This document shows, one piece after another, positions 35,470 to 47,670 of a DNA stretch of 64,000 bases; within the stretch, counting starts at the first letter, position 1; each line of letters starts with the position of its first letter. The position numbers and the translations under genes were made by a program. The notes under the pieces were generated by a model. The model was not told the DNA's origin, did no database searches, and saw only the letters and a list, made by a program, of their open reading frames with translations. Source of the stretch: Sipunculus nudus (lineage: Eukaryota; Annelida; Sipuncula; Golfingiida; Sipunculidae); NCBI GenBank assembly GCA_026874595.1, contig CM049322.1, forward strand, positions 28,082,840 to 28,146,839. The letters are read 5' to 3'.

Positions 35470-36600
35470 TTAAAACTAGTGATCTTACGGTCCGAGCTAC
35501 CGGTTTATAAACAAGGCAATACAGCGCGGATCTTACAGTCCCAGCTACTGGTATGTAAACAAGGCAATACAGCGCGGATCTTACGGTCCGAGCTACTGGT
35601 ATGTAAAAAAGGCAATACAGCGCGGATCTTACGGTCCGAGCTACTGGTATGTAAACAAGGCAATACAGCGCGGATCTTACGGTTCGAGCTACTGGTATGT
35701 AAACAAGGCAATACAGCGCGGATCTTACGGTCCGAGCGATGTAAACAAGGCAATACAGCGCGGATCTTATGGTCCGAGCTACTGGTATGTAAACAAGGCA
35801 ATACAGCGCGGATCTTACGGTCCGAGCTACTGGTATATAAACAAGGCAATATAGCGCGGATCTAACGGTCCCAGCTACTGGTATATAAACAAGGCAATAC
35901 AGCGCGGATCTTACGGTCCGAGCAACTGGTTTATAAACAAGGCAATACAGCGCGGATCTTACGGTCCGAGCTACTGGTATGTATACAAGGCAATATAGCG
36001 CGGATCTAACGGGCCGAGCTACTGGTATGTGAACAAGGCAATATAGCGCGGATCTTACTGGCCGAGCTACTGGTATGTAAACAAGGCAATATACTGCGGA
36101 TCTTACGGTCCGAGCTACTGGTATGTAAACAAGGCAATATAGCGCGGATCTTACGGTCCGAGCTACTGGTATGTAAACAAGGCAATATACCGCGGATCTT
36201 ACGGTCCGAGCTACTGGTATGTAAACAAGGCAATATAGCGCGGATCATACGGTCCGAGCTACTGGTATGTAAACAAGGCAATACAGCGCTGATCTTACGG
36301 TCCGAGCAACTGGTATATAAACAAGGCAATATAGCGCGGATCTTACGGTCCGAGCTACTGATATATAAACAAGGCAATACAGCGCGGATCTTACGGTCCG
36401 AGCTACTGGTATGTATACAAGGCAATATAGCGCGGATCTTACGGTCCGAGCTACTGGTATATAAACAAGGCAATACAGCGCGGATCTCAAGGACCGAGCA
36501 ACTGGTATGTCATAAGGCAATACAGCGCGGATCTTACTGTCCGAGCTACTGGTATGTCATAAGGCAATACAGCGCGGATCTTACTGTCCGAGCTACTGGT
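35470..36600. repeat. 48-bp minisatellite
   Basis: About 23 copies of CGGATCTTACGGTCCGAGCT plus ACTGGTATGTAAACAAGGCA, period 48. One unit (near 35738) lacks part of CTACTGG. Confidence 0.95.
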
Positions 36601-37850
36601 ATGTCAACAAGGCAATATGTACAGAACGGACCTTACTGTCCGAGCTGCTGGTATATATATGTCAACAAGGCAATATGTACAGAGCGGATCTTACTGTCCG
36701 AGCTACTGGTATATATATGTCAACAAGGCAATATGTACAGAACGGACCTTACTGTCCGAGCTGCTGGTATATATATGTCAACAAGGCAATATGTACAGAG
36801 CGGATCTTACTGTCCGAGCTACTGGTATATATATGTCAACAAGGCAATATGTACAGAACGGATCTTACTGTCCGAGCTACTGGTATATATATGTCAACAA
36901 GGCAATATGTACAGAGCGGATCTTACTGTCCGAGCTACTGGTATATATATGTCAGCAAGGCAATATGTACAGAGCGGATCTTACTGTCCGAGCTACTGGT
37001 ATATATATGTCAACAAGGCAATATGTTCAGAACGGATCTTACTGTCCGAGCTACTGGTATATATATGTCAACAAGGCAATATGTACAGAGCGGATCTTAC
37101 TCTCCGAGCTACTGGTATATATATGTCAACAAGGCAATATGTACAGAGCGGATCTTAATGTCCGAGCTACTGGTATATATATGTCAACAAGGCAATATGA
37201 ACAGAACGGATCTTACTGTCCGAGCTACTGGTATATATATGTCAGCAAGGTAATATGTACAGAGCGGATCTTACTGTCCGAGCTACTGGTATATATATAT
37301 GTCAACAAGGCAATATGTACAGAACGGATCTTACTGTCCGAGCTACTGGTATATATATATGTCAACAAGGCAATATGTACAGAACGGATCTTACTGTCCG
37401 AGCTACTGGTATATATATGTCAACAAGGAAATATGTACAGAGCGGATCTTACTGCCCGAGCTACTGGTATATATATGTCAACAAGGCAATATGTACAGAA
37501 CGGATCTTACTGTCCGAGCTACTGGTATATATATGTCAGCAAGGCAATATGTACAGAACGGATCTTACCGTCCGAGCTACTGGTATATATATGTCAACAA
37601 GGAAATATGTACAGAGCGGATCTTACTGTCCGAGCTACTGGTATATATATGTCAACAAGGAAATATGTACAGAGCGGATCTTACTGCCCGAGCTACTGGT
37701 ATATATATGTCAACAAGGCAATATGTACAGAACGGATCTTACTGTCCGAGCTACTGGTATATATATGTCAACAAGGCAATATGTACAGAGCGGATCTTAC
37801 TGTCCGAGCTACTGGTATATATATATCAGCAAGGCAATATAGCGCGGACA
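36600..37850. repeat. 58-bp minisatellite derived from the 48-bp unit
   Basis: About 21 copies of a unit with the same backbone (GGATCTTACTGTCCGAGCTA) enlarged by TATATATGTC and ATATGTACAG segments, period 58. The unit has no stop in any plus frame and 58 is not a multiple of three, so all three frames are open (up to 428 codons). The last unit returns to the 48-bp form (AATATAGCGCGGA), so the 58-bp block sits inside the older array. Confidence 0.95.
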
Positions 37851-38076
37851 CAACGGAGCAGGAAGCAAGTAATGAATGCATCTACAGGATTCGGTCTCGA
37901 TGATTTTTTGACATCTTTAAACATGTTTGTCATACAGGTTATGGTCTGAGGATGTTAACTTGGTTTGGTGTATCCTAGTATTCCTTACCAAAAAAAATAT
38001 CAGTCCTCACATGACTGTTGTCGCATCCCTTTTGAAGATCACTTTGATATATAGATATATATATATATATATGTAT

Positions 38077-38118
<42 letters not shown>

Positions 38119-38770
38119 CGTTAATCTTTGGCCAATAGGATAAATGAATAAATAAAACACCACAACAAGAAATCTCAGTTTAGTACTTAACAGAACGCTT
38201 TTTTTAAATTGTACAAGTATTTTACCTGTTTTCTCTTAATTTAACCTAGTTTTAATTTATTCGGGTACACATGCATCCTGCATTCACGTGACTCCATATC
38301 AGCGCTTAGATTTGAACACTGATCATGTGACCACCACTGTCTGATTCACAGTGTAAGTCTCGCAGGAATAGAAACGTACGTACCATAACGTTTATTTAAG
38401 TCTATAAGTGATTTTTATCATAAAGGGTCTACTACATAAGATTCTTGAGGAAGAACGACCAATAACGTTCTCGTTCAATAGATGTATAAAATGATATCAT
38501 AAATGGCCCATACGAAGTCGGAAATACATCTTCGGTCATGTCTCCAACAGTAAAACCATATTTCTATTTTCTGTCTGGTCAAAATATTCATGTTGCATTT
38601 GGTGTGGAAACAAAATATTTTCTAAATGGAAAATTCTTCATATAACATCGACAAAAATGTCAAAAAAGTTTTCAATTTAGGGCTATTTGTTGTGCTATAA
38701 TCTTAAACATCTTTCAATAGCTGATATTTGGGTTTTGTTGATAAAATTATTTCTTCCAGTTTGTATGAAA
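37851..38770. other. AT-rich spacer with (GATA)n
   Basis: Contains (AT)n at 38050-38072 and about ten GATA units at 38078-38118. The rest has no recognisable gene. Confidence 0.6.
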
Positions 38771-38772
38771 AC

Positions 38773-39165
38773 CAGGGTTAGTGTCAAATACAGTATGCCA
38801 AATACAAATACATGCAAATATAAATACGAGATCTGTTCTCCTCCAAATACAAATACAAATACAGGTGGGTGAAGTTAAAGCAAATACCAATACAAATACA
38901 GAACATCAAATACACAAACGCAAATGTAGGTTAATACAGAAAATTAATAAATTTAATAATAATTAATACCTTAATAAATTTTCAAAATTAAGGCAGATAT
39001 GAATTTTCATTTATTCATAAGTATTTGTACAGTATTTGATCAAATATATCAAATATTGAGATAAAATACAAATACAAATATTATCATTTTGCACATCACA
39101 AATAGAAATACAAACACGCACTTTGACTGTATTCAAATACAAATATGTATTTGACCCCAACTCTG
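38773..39165. mobile_element. hAT-type MITE
   Basis: The left end CAGGGTTAGTGTCAAATACA and the inverted right end CAGAGTTGGGGTCAAATACA agree at 17 of 20 positions. The 8-bp flanks ATGAAAAC (38765-38772) and CTGTAAAC (39166-39173) match at 6 of 8, consistent with an aged hAT target duplication. Internally it is rich in AAATAC repeats in both orientations, and has no coding capacity. It belongs to a different family from the hAT element at 1159. Confidence 0.8.
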
Positions 39166-39199
39166 CTGTAAACATCTAGTTTGTTCTTGGTGGTTCAGA

Positions 39200-42130
39200 T
39201 GGTTCTAGGTTTGTAGTGATATCCTTAATTGTTTCTGATGGTTTGGCTAATTCCGGGTTTGTATAGGATCTCCTTGTTTATAAAGGTTTAGCTGGTTCCA
39301 TTCAGGTTTGTAGAAATCTCCTTGTTTCTGTAGTTTTGCTGGTTCCGGGTTTGTAGAGATCTCCCTGTTTCTGTAGTTTTGCTGGTTCCGGGTTTGTAGA
39401 GATCTCCCTGTTTCTGTAGTTTTGTTGGTTCCGGGTTTGAAGAGATCTCCTTGTTTCTGTAGTTTTGCTGGTTCCGGGTTTGTAGAGATCTCCTTGTTTC
39501 TGTAGTTTTGCTGGTTCCGGGTTTGTAGAGATCTCCCTGTTTCTGTAGTTTTGCTTGTTCCAGGGTTTTAGAGATCTCCTTGTTTGTGTAGTTTTGCTGG
39601 TTCCGGGTTTGTAGAGAATTCCTTGTTTCTGTTGTTTTGCTGGTTCCGGGTGTGTAGAGATCTCCTTTTTCCGGGTTTGTAGAGACCTCCTTGTTTTATA
39701 GAGATTTCCTTCTTCCGGGTTTGTAAAGACCGTGTTTTGTAGAGATCTCCTTCTTCCGGGTTTGTAAAGACCGTGTTTTGTAGAGATCTCCTTCTTCCGG
39801 GTTTGTAAAGACCTTGTTTTGTAGAGATCTCCTTGTTTCTGTAGTTTTGCTTGTTCAGGGCTTGTAGAGATCTCCTTGTTTGTGTAGTTTTGCTGGTTCC
39901 GTTTCTGTAGAGAATTCATTGTTTCTGTTGTTTTGCTGGTTCCTGGTTTGTAGAGACCTCCTTACTTTATAGAGATTTCCTTCTTCCGGGTTTGTAAAGA
40001 CCTTGTTTTGTAGAGATCTCGTTCTTCCGGCTTTGTAAAGACCTTGTTTTGTGGAGATCTCCTTGTTTGTGTAGTTTTGCTGGTTCCGGGTTTGTAGAGA
40101 TCTCCTTGTTTCTGTTGTTTTGCTGGTTCCCGGTTTGTAGAGGTCTCCTTGCTTTGTAGAGACCTCCGTCTTCCGGGTTTGTAGAGACCTCCTTGTTTTA
40201 TAGAGATTTTCTTCTTCCAGGTTTGTAAAGACTGTGTTTTGTAGAGATCTCCTTCTTCCGGGTTTGTAAAGACCTTGTTTTGTAGATATCTCCTTGTTTC
40301 TGAAGTTTTGCTTGTTCCGGGTTTTAGAGATCTCGTTGTTTCTGTTGCTTTGCTGGTTCCGAGTTTATAGAGATCTCCTTGTTTTGTAGAGATCTCCTTC
40401 TTCCGGGTTTCTGTAGTTTTGCTTGTTCCAGGTTTGTAGAGATGTCCTTGTGTAGTTTTGCTGGTTCCGGGTTTGTAGAGATCTCCTTGTTTGTGTAGTT
40501 TTGCTTGTTCCGGGTTTGTGGAGATCTCCTTGTTTGTGTAGTTTTGCTGGTTCCGGGTTTGTAGAGATCTCCTTGTTTCTGTAGTTTTGCTGATTCCGGG
40601 TTTGTAGAGATCTCCTTGTTTGTGTAGTTTTGTTGGTTCCGGGTTTGTAGATATCTCCTTATTTCTGTAGTTTCGCTGGTTCCGGGTTTGTAGAGATCTC
40701 CTGTTTCTGTAGTTTTGTTGGTTTTGGGTTTGTAGAGATTTCCTTGTTTCTGATGTTTTGCTGGTTCCGGATTTGTATAGGTCTCCTTGCTTTGTGTAGT
40801 TTTGCTGGTTCCGGGTTTAGAGATCTCCTTGCTTCTGTAGTTTTGCTGGTTCCGGGTTTGTAGAGATCTCCTTGTTGGTGTAGTTTTGCTTGTTCCGGGC
40901 TTGTAGAGATCTCCTTGTTTGTGTAGTTTTGCTAGTTCTGGGTTTGTAGAGAATTCCTTGTTTCTGTTGTTTTGCTGGTTCCCGGTGTGTAGAGGTCTCC
41001 TTGCTTTGTAGAGACCTCCGTCTTCCGGGTTTGTAGACACCTCCTTGTTTTATAGAGATTTTCTTCTTCCGGGTTTGTAAAGACCGTGTTTTGTAGAGAT
41101 CTCCTTCTTCCGGGTTTGTAAAGACCTTGTTTTGTAGAGATCTCCTTGTTTCTGTAGTTTTGCTTGTTCCGGGTTTAGAGATCTCGTTGTTTTTGTTGCT
41201 TTGCTGGTTCCGGGTTTATAGAGATCTCCTTGTTTTGTAGAGATCTCCTTCTTCCAGGTTCCTGTAGTTTTGCTGAATCCATATTTGTAGAGATCTCCTT
41301 GTTTCTGTAGTTTTACTGGTTCCGGGTTTGTAGAGATCTCCTTGTTTGTGTAGTTTTGCTTGTTTCGGGTTTGTAGAGATCTCCTTGCTTCTGTAGTTTT
41401 GCTGGTTTCGGGTTTGTAGAGATCTCCTCGTTTGTGTAGTTTTGCTGGTTCCGGGTTTGTAGAGATCTCCTTGTTTGTGTAATTTTGCTGGTTTCGGGTT
41501 TGTAGAGATCTTGTTTGTGTAGTTTTGCTGGTTTCGGGTTTGTAGAGATCTCCTTGTTTGTGTAGTTTTGCTGGTTCCGGGTTTGTAGAGATCTCCCTGT
41601 TTTTGTAGTTTTGCTGGTTTCGGGTTTGTAGAGATTTCCTTGTTTGTGTAGTTTAGCTGGTTCCGGGTGTGTAGAGAATTCCTTGTTTCTGATGTTTTGC
41701 TGGTTCCGGGTTTGTATAGGTGTTCTTGCTTTGTAGAGACCTCCTTTTTCCGGCTTTGAAGAGACCTCCTTGTTTTATGGAGATCTCCTTCTTTCGGGTT
41801 TGTAAAGACCTTGTTTTGCAGAGATCTCCTTGTTTCTGTAGGTTTGTTGGTTCCGAGTTTGTAGATGTCTTCTTGCTTTGTAGAGACCTCCTTCTTCCGG
41901 CTTTGTAGAGACCTCCTTGTTTTATAGAGATTTCCTTCTTTTGGGTTTGTAAAGACCTTGTTTTGTAAAGATCTCCTTGCTCTGTAGATCCCTCTTTCTT
42001 CCGGGTTTATAGAGACCTCCTTGTTTATAGAGATCTCCTTTTTCCCCGGTTTGTAGAGATCTCCTTGTTTCTGATGGTTGAGTTGATTCAAGGTTTGTAG
42101 GGATATCCTCGTTTCTGCTAATGTCATTCT
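39200..42130. repeat. 43-bp minisatellite with variants (2.9 kb)
   Basis: The main unit is GGGTTTGTAGAGATCTCCTT plus GTTTCTGTAGTTTTGCTGGT, period 43 (39481 to 39524). It is interleaved with shorter variants such as TTCTTCCGGGTTTGTAAAGA plus CCTTGTTTTGTAGAG. A block of about 900 bp containing both types recurs (near 39700-40300 and 40980-41250, again near 41750). The minus strand is stop-free in all frames, giving open frames of 205, 238 and 319 codons with no biological meaning evident. Confidence 0.95.
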
Positions 42131-43140
42131 GATAGTAAGGCCAGCTATATAGCCTCCAGCTAAACAGTCATTCAATAAAATTAGTGTTTATCAAATATCA
42201 TTTCTGTACTAAATATTCTTATATTCCATATAGATCAGTAGTAATTATATATTGCATTTCTGCCATTAACCATTTGTAAGTAAGCACGTTGTGATCGATG
42301 GACCGTGTGAGATTTACTTTTACTTCATTTCCGTACGGATTTAAAGAAATATGAGATCGCAAGTTTCAACCGGGTTTCAGAAAGAAAGAAACTAAAGGGA
42401 ACATTTTTATCCACCGGGACTTCAAAACAAAATGACCGGCTTGCCTGGAATGTCTGGTGCGCAGACGGTACATAAACACGGCAAAGATAGTATATCCGAG
42501 CATTAAATTCCTATATTTATAATACAAAGTATATAGAAAAGAAACGTGTGGAACTCGGTTTATCTTCTGTCTGATGTTGGGGACCAGGTACACGCATGCC
42601 GTGGGGAGGTCAGGTTACGAATGTCTGGAGGTTGTGTGAAAGATGGTCGGCCGCAATATGACAGTCCTTAACACATTTAAAAATCCCTCCGCTTTTACTG
42701 TTAATCCCAAAGGTCCGACAGTCTGGACGGAGTTTACTCTATACAAACATAAATGTTCAGTTCGCTGGCGTCCTTGGACTCACGTGCGGTCCAATACAAT
42801 CTTATGTACACGTCGTGACGGGCATGACATCATACGAAGTCGATGAAAGGTGTCAAACCAACTCACTGATATGGTCAACACATCCCATCTTTCATTTATC
42901 CGTTTAAAACATTATTTTTTAGTTAACAGCAAGATATAATGAATAGATTCTTTGGATAACATCCAGGTATCATGCATGTTGTGAGTTGTATATTTTTTAA
43001 CATGAAAATATCATGAATTGTATATTTTGTTAGCACTGAACCATTATATATATTGTTAACACCATTGTTAACATCACGCCAATTGTGAATTGTTAGAACA
43101 TATCTCAACATTGAGTCATTGCAAATTATTTGCAAATATT
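42131..43140. other. Unique AT-rich spacer
   Basis: Low-level repetition of GTTAACA and TTGTGAATTGT phrases at 42970-43100. No gene recognised. Confidence 0.5.
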
Positions 43141-43142
43141 AA

Positions 43143-44791
43143 CAAGTGACCCGTGGGTCATGACGCTCAGCCGACTGACATGTTGGCAATATGTCCTAGC
43201 ACAGAGAACTAATTAAGGGACATCATTGTTGACGCATATTAGCTTAAGTTCATCAAGACCCATAAGCACAACAAATCTGATGACAAACCAACCGGCCTTT
43301 CATGATGAATCTGGCAATTTATGTGTATTTTGCATTATTTCTAGGATGCTCAAAAATACCCCAAAACTCTGAGAATATAGTTCACTGTGACCCAATTTCA
43401 GGTTTCTGGGGAGAACTTTTGAGGAACTCTCAGGATGTCAAGTTAAAAGATTCTGGGCCCAAAGGTTATGATTTGTGCCCTACTTTGGTATCAAATTTTC
43501 AATTATTCTGAGGGGTGCTATATTTATAAGCCCCATAGCTCAGAAAATATGGGTAACAGAGACCTAAATACACGTTTCCAAGGAGATTTTCATAGACCTC
43601 CCTGGATTTTAGGTTAGAAGATTCCAGGTCCAATGTTTATGATTTGTGCCCTGCTTTGGTATCAAATTTTAAATTATGATGGGGGTGCTTATAAGCCAAA
43701 TAGCTCAGAGAATATGGGTAACAGAGACCTAATTCCAGTTTTCAAAAAAGACTTTTTGATGTTTAGTTGGAAGATTTCAGGTCAAGTGTTTACGATTTGT
43801 GCCCTGTTAACAGATGACGGCATCTTTTAAGGTCTCAAAATAGAGAAAAAATCGTTACAAATCGAAAAAATACAAGTGGCGCCATCAATCTGCAGAAACT
43901 GATTAAACACTCCATGATTAATATCCATGCAATGATCATGGTGATCAATGCATTTGTTGTTCAGATACTTGAGCTTTTGTATCAAATTTTTCATTATTCT
44001 GGGGGGTACTTCGGAGCCCCTTTAGCTGGAAGAATATGGGTAACAGAGACCTGATTCCAGGTTTCCAAGAAGACTGTTCATGGACCTCTCTGGATGTAAA
44101 GTGAGAAGATTCCAGGTCAAGCGTTTACGATTTGTGCCCAGTTAACAGATGACGGAATCTTTTTTTTTTTTTAATATTTTTTTTTTTCAAATATTTTTTG
44201 TTGTTGGAGGTAACCGCCTCCATTTTATAATGCTTGCTTAACTAATTATATGTATACCTGCAGATTTCCATTCCGGTTTCGGACTACGTGACAGGGCAGT
44301 ATCACACGCTTCCTCTCATTTGATATCCTGGCGTTAACCAGGCCCGGTGACTACTGCACCTGCGGGCCCTGGGTTGGTAATCATACCACCGAGGACCCCC
44401 GAAAGGCGCACTCGTTGGTGAGTGAAACACGGCCGTTGGGCACGACCTTCCCATTAAGCCTGCAGAGCGCTCACCCTGGGTGGAGGCCGACCGTGAAAAA
44501 CCTCACCTACTCTGCTGAGGTTCTATCAAATTTTTCATTATTGTTGGTGGTACATCGGAGCCCCATAGCTTGAAGAATATGGGTAACTTACCCATATTCT
44601 TCAAGCTATGGGGTTCCAGGTTTCCAAGGGGATTTTTCATGGACCTCTCTGGATGTAAGTTAGAAGATTCCAGGTCCAGTGGTTACGATTTGTGCCTTGT
44701 TAACGGACAGACGGCCGGATGGCCGGACGGACGACGGACAAAGAGTGATCGCTATAGCACAGATGACTTACAGTCAGCTGAGCTAATAAAT
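43143..44791 (+). mobile_element. Tandem-core element, copy F, with nested SINE
   Basis: The left end has the hairpin TGACCC-GT-GGGTCA (43147-43160) and TGACGCTCAGC, matching element D's left end. The core is about four diverged units of CCCCATAGCTCAGAGAATAT, then GGGTAACAGAGACCTAATTC and a TTAGAAGATTCCAGGTC segment. The ACGG microsatellite is at 44704-44740. The right end is AGTCAGCTGAGCTAAT (about 44773-44788) with a partial stem. A SINE on the minus strand interrupts the core at 44157-44519. Confidence 0.65.
44157..44519 (-). mobile_element. SINE, copy 2 (same family as 55136-55541)
   Basis: Read on the minus strand it aligns end to end with the copy at 55136. Shared blocks include GAGCGCTCTGCAGGCTTAAT, CGGCCGTGT.TCACTCAC, ACCCGCAGGTGC-like and TGGAGGCGGTTACCTCCA segments, plus a T-rich 5' side on plus (the A-rich tail). 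The A-box region is eroded. It is nested inside element F, so it inserted later than that element. Confidence 0.75.
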
Positions 44792-44829
44792 ACAACCTCA
44801 TTTTAAGTAGTGGTATTAGTTAAGTTGTA

Positions 44830-46306
44830 TATGATTATGATCATTATATTTTCGGAGCCCCATAGCTCGAAGAATATGGGTAACAGAGACCTAATTCCAA
44901 GTTTTCAAGAAGACTTATCATGGACCTCTCTGGATGTAAAGTGAGAAGATTCCAGGTCCAGCGGTTACAATTTGTGCCCTGTTTACAGATGACGGCATCT
45001 TTTGAGGTTAAAAAAAATAGAGAAAAAAATCGTAAAAAAATCGAAAAAATTCAGGTGGCGCCACCAGTCTGCAAAACTGTGACCAAAAAATCTTAGAACT
45101 TATTATCTTTGAACTTGCAGCATTTAGATTATTGTAACAATCTTTAAAAAAGTGACCTTGACATCTGACCAGGTAGCCTCAAAATATACAGATTTCCTCA
45201 CTTTGGGCAAGTAAGCCATGTGTAAAAGATGGAAAGTTTGGGATGAAAAGTTTGTATTACAGTGCATCCACGATCTTTTTAAAGATGTGGGGCTGTGACC
45301 TTAAACCTTCTAAATTTACTTAAGTTGTGGGTCATTATAAATCAAGTTTAGAAGCAACTGCCTATCCAAAGCAGAATTATCATCTATAAACTAATATGTG
45401 AATGGATGGGCCCTGAGACCTTGACCGTTGACCCTATGATCCCAAAATCGAACAAAATCTTCTCCCATTGGCAGGTTAGCAATAACTTGAAGATGGAAGG
45501 TTTGCGATGAAAAGTTTGGCTTAAATTGCATATGCATTCTTTTTAAAGAATGAGTCCTGTAACCATGACCTTTGACCGTTGGACCCCAAAATCGACACGG
45601 TTCTTACTTTAGTGGTGAGCCATATATAAGTTAGGTTTGAAACCAATAGTCCCTGTGACCTTGACCTTTGACCTTGTGACCCCAATTTCATTTATGCCCT
45701 CCCTATATTGGCAAGTCAGCTAAATGCGCAAAATGGAAAGTTTGGGATGAAAAGTTTGGCTTAAAATGCAGCTATAATCTTTTTAAATAATTAAGTCCTG
45801 TGACCTTGACCTTTGACCTCGTGACCCCATACAGCATTGTTATAACAGTTATAAATGTTAAACTGAGAAACTGACATGATTGTTGTCATTTTATAATACA
45901 AAAATAGAAAAATATTCGTTAAAAATAAAATAAAATACAGGTGGTGCCATCACTTTTCGGGAACTGACCAAACTATGGTCAACTATGGTCATGGTCAATA
46001 TTCAAGGCAAGACTCATGACAATCCATGCATTAATAATCAAGATATTAAAGGATTTGTATCAAATGTTTGATTATTCTGGGGGTACTTTCAAGCCCCATA
46101 TCTCGGAGGATATAGGTCACAGTGACCTAATTTCAGGTTTCCAAGGAGTTTTTTTATTGACCTCCTTGAATGTTCACTTAGAAGTATCTAAGACCAGCAG
46201 TTACGATTTGTGCCCTGCTAACGAAAGACCTGACGCCCAGATGGACGACGGAAAAAGCAAAGCGCCATTCCTATATCTCAGTTGACTTGCAGTCAGCTGA
46301 GCTAAA
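44830..46306 (+). mobile_element. Composite tandem-core element, copy G
   Basis: One unit of the CCCCATAGCTC core (44858-44990) leads to the palindrome GGTGGCGCCACC (45054-45065), about five half-units of the TGACCTTGACCTTTGACC core (45120-45835) and a second GGTGG-type block near 45938. Then come another CCCCATATCTC unit, a short ACGG-like stretch and a right hairpin CTCAGTTGACT-TGC-AGTCAGCTGAG (46277-46301), followed by CTAA. It combines core types that occur separately in copies C, D and F. Confidence 0.6.
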
Positions 46307-46640
46307 AATCGAGCTCAAGGCCGTGATTAGCAAAGATCAAACGACTTAAAACACTTCATCTTCGTATCAGTGTAAGCAAAAACACTAAAACATTCGGATA
46401 ATCAAATAATAATGAGCACTTTAATATTCGTGTTAAAATAACTGAATTAGGTATGCAATTTCCTCATAACTTACCCTGTTTTCTGCACACAATTACAATG
46501 TGATGTTATACATATGATAAATATCTGCCGTATTATTATAAGATAACCATAAAGATGTTCATTGTAGGGTCCATGTCGTGCTTATTTTCCTAGTTCTTAT
46601 ATATAAACCACGAGTAACCTTAGTTTTGTTGATAAACATC
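46307..46640. other. AT-rich spacer
   Basis: Nothing recognised. Confidence 0.5.
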
Positions 46641-46642
46641 CG

Positions 46643-46660
46643 TCTCTTTCTCTCCCCCCC

Positions 46661-46750
<90 letters not shown>
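46643..46750. repeat. (CT)n then (TA)n compound microsatellite
   Basis: A run of about 70 bases of CT is directly joined to about 36 bases of TA. Confidence 0.95.
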
Positions 46751-46884
46751 GGAGCTTGAAAACTGTTAGCAGTTGTGTAGTTCTATCGGGGACATCTGTA
46801 AGACAGATTACGAAGTGAGACGGTTGCAACTATAGTACACCGAGATGTGCAGCTTATAGAATTGCAACAGAAAACGGGAATCGG

Positions 46885-47670
46885 ATTGGGTGAGTGTTCA
46901 GTTACACATTACGGGGATCGGCCTTAAAAAGTGTTCAGTTACACATTACGGGGATCGGCCTTAAAAAGTGTTCAGTTACACATTACGGGGATCGGCCTTG
47001 AAAGTGTTCAGTTACACGTTTCGGAGATCAGCCTTGATAAGTGTTTAATTACACAATGGGGGAATCGGCCTGGGTGAGTGTTCAGTTACACATTACGGGG
47101 ATCGGCCTGAGTGAGTGTTCAGTTACACATTACGGGGATCGGCCTGAGTGTTCAGTTACACATTACGGGGATCGGCCTGAGTGAGTGTTCAGTTACACAT
47201 TACGGGGATCGGCCTGAGTGAATGTTCAGTTACACATTACGTGGATCGGCCTGGGTGAGTGTTCAGTTACACATTACGGGGATCGGCCTGAGTGAGTGTT
47301 CAGTTACACTTTACGGGGATCGGTCTGGGTGAGTGTTCAGTTACACATTACGGGGATCGCCTGGGTGAGTGTTCAGTTACACATTACGGGGATCGGCCTA
47401 GGTGAGTGTTCAGTTACACATTACGGGGATCGGCTTGAGTGAGTGTTCAGTTACACATTACGGGGATCGGCCTGGGTGAGTGTTCAGTTACACATTACGG
47501 GGATAGGCCTGAGTGAGTGTTCAGTTACACATTACGGGGATCGGCCTGAGTGAGTGTTCAGTTACACATTACGGGGATCGGCCTGAGTGTTCAGTTACAC
47601 ATTACGTGGATCGGTCTGGGTGATTGTTCAGTTACACATTATGGGGATCGGCCTGGGTGAGTGTTCACCT
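46885..47670. repeat. 37-bp minisatellite
   Basis: About 21 copies of GTGAGTGTTCAGTTACACAT plus TACGGGGATCGGCCTGA, period 37 (47101 to 47138). Occasional 33-bp units lack GTGA. Confidence 0.95.

Noticed and set aside
36601-37949. Plus-strand frames up to 428 codons in all three frames
   Set aside because: Same effect with a 58-bp stop-free unit. Across about 13 arrays with periods not divisible by three, read on two strands, two to four such cases are expected by chance.
39302-42175. Minus-strand frames of 205, 238 and 319 codons rich in K, Q, T and N
   Set aside because: A 43-bp stop-free minisatellite. Length variants shift frame freely without selection to preserve one.
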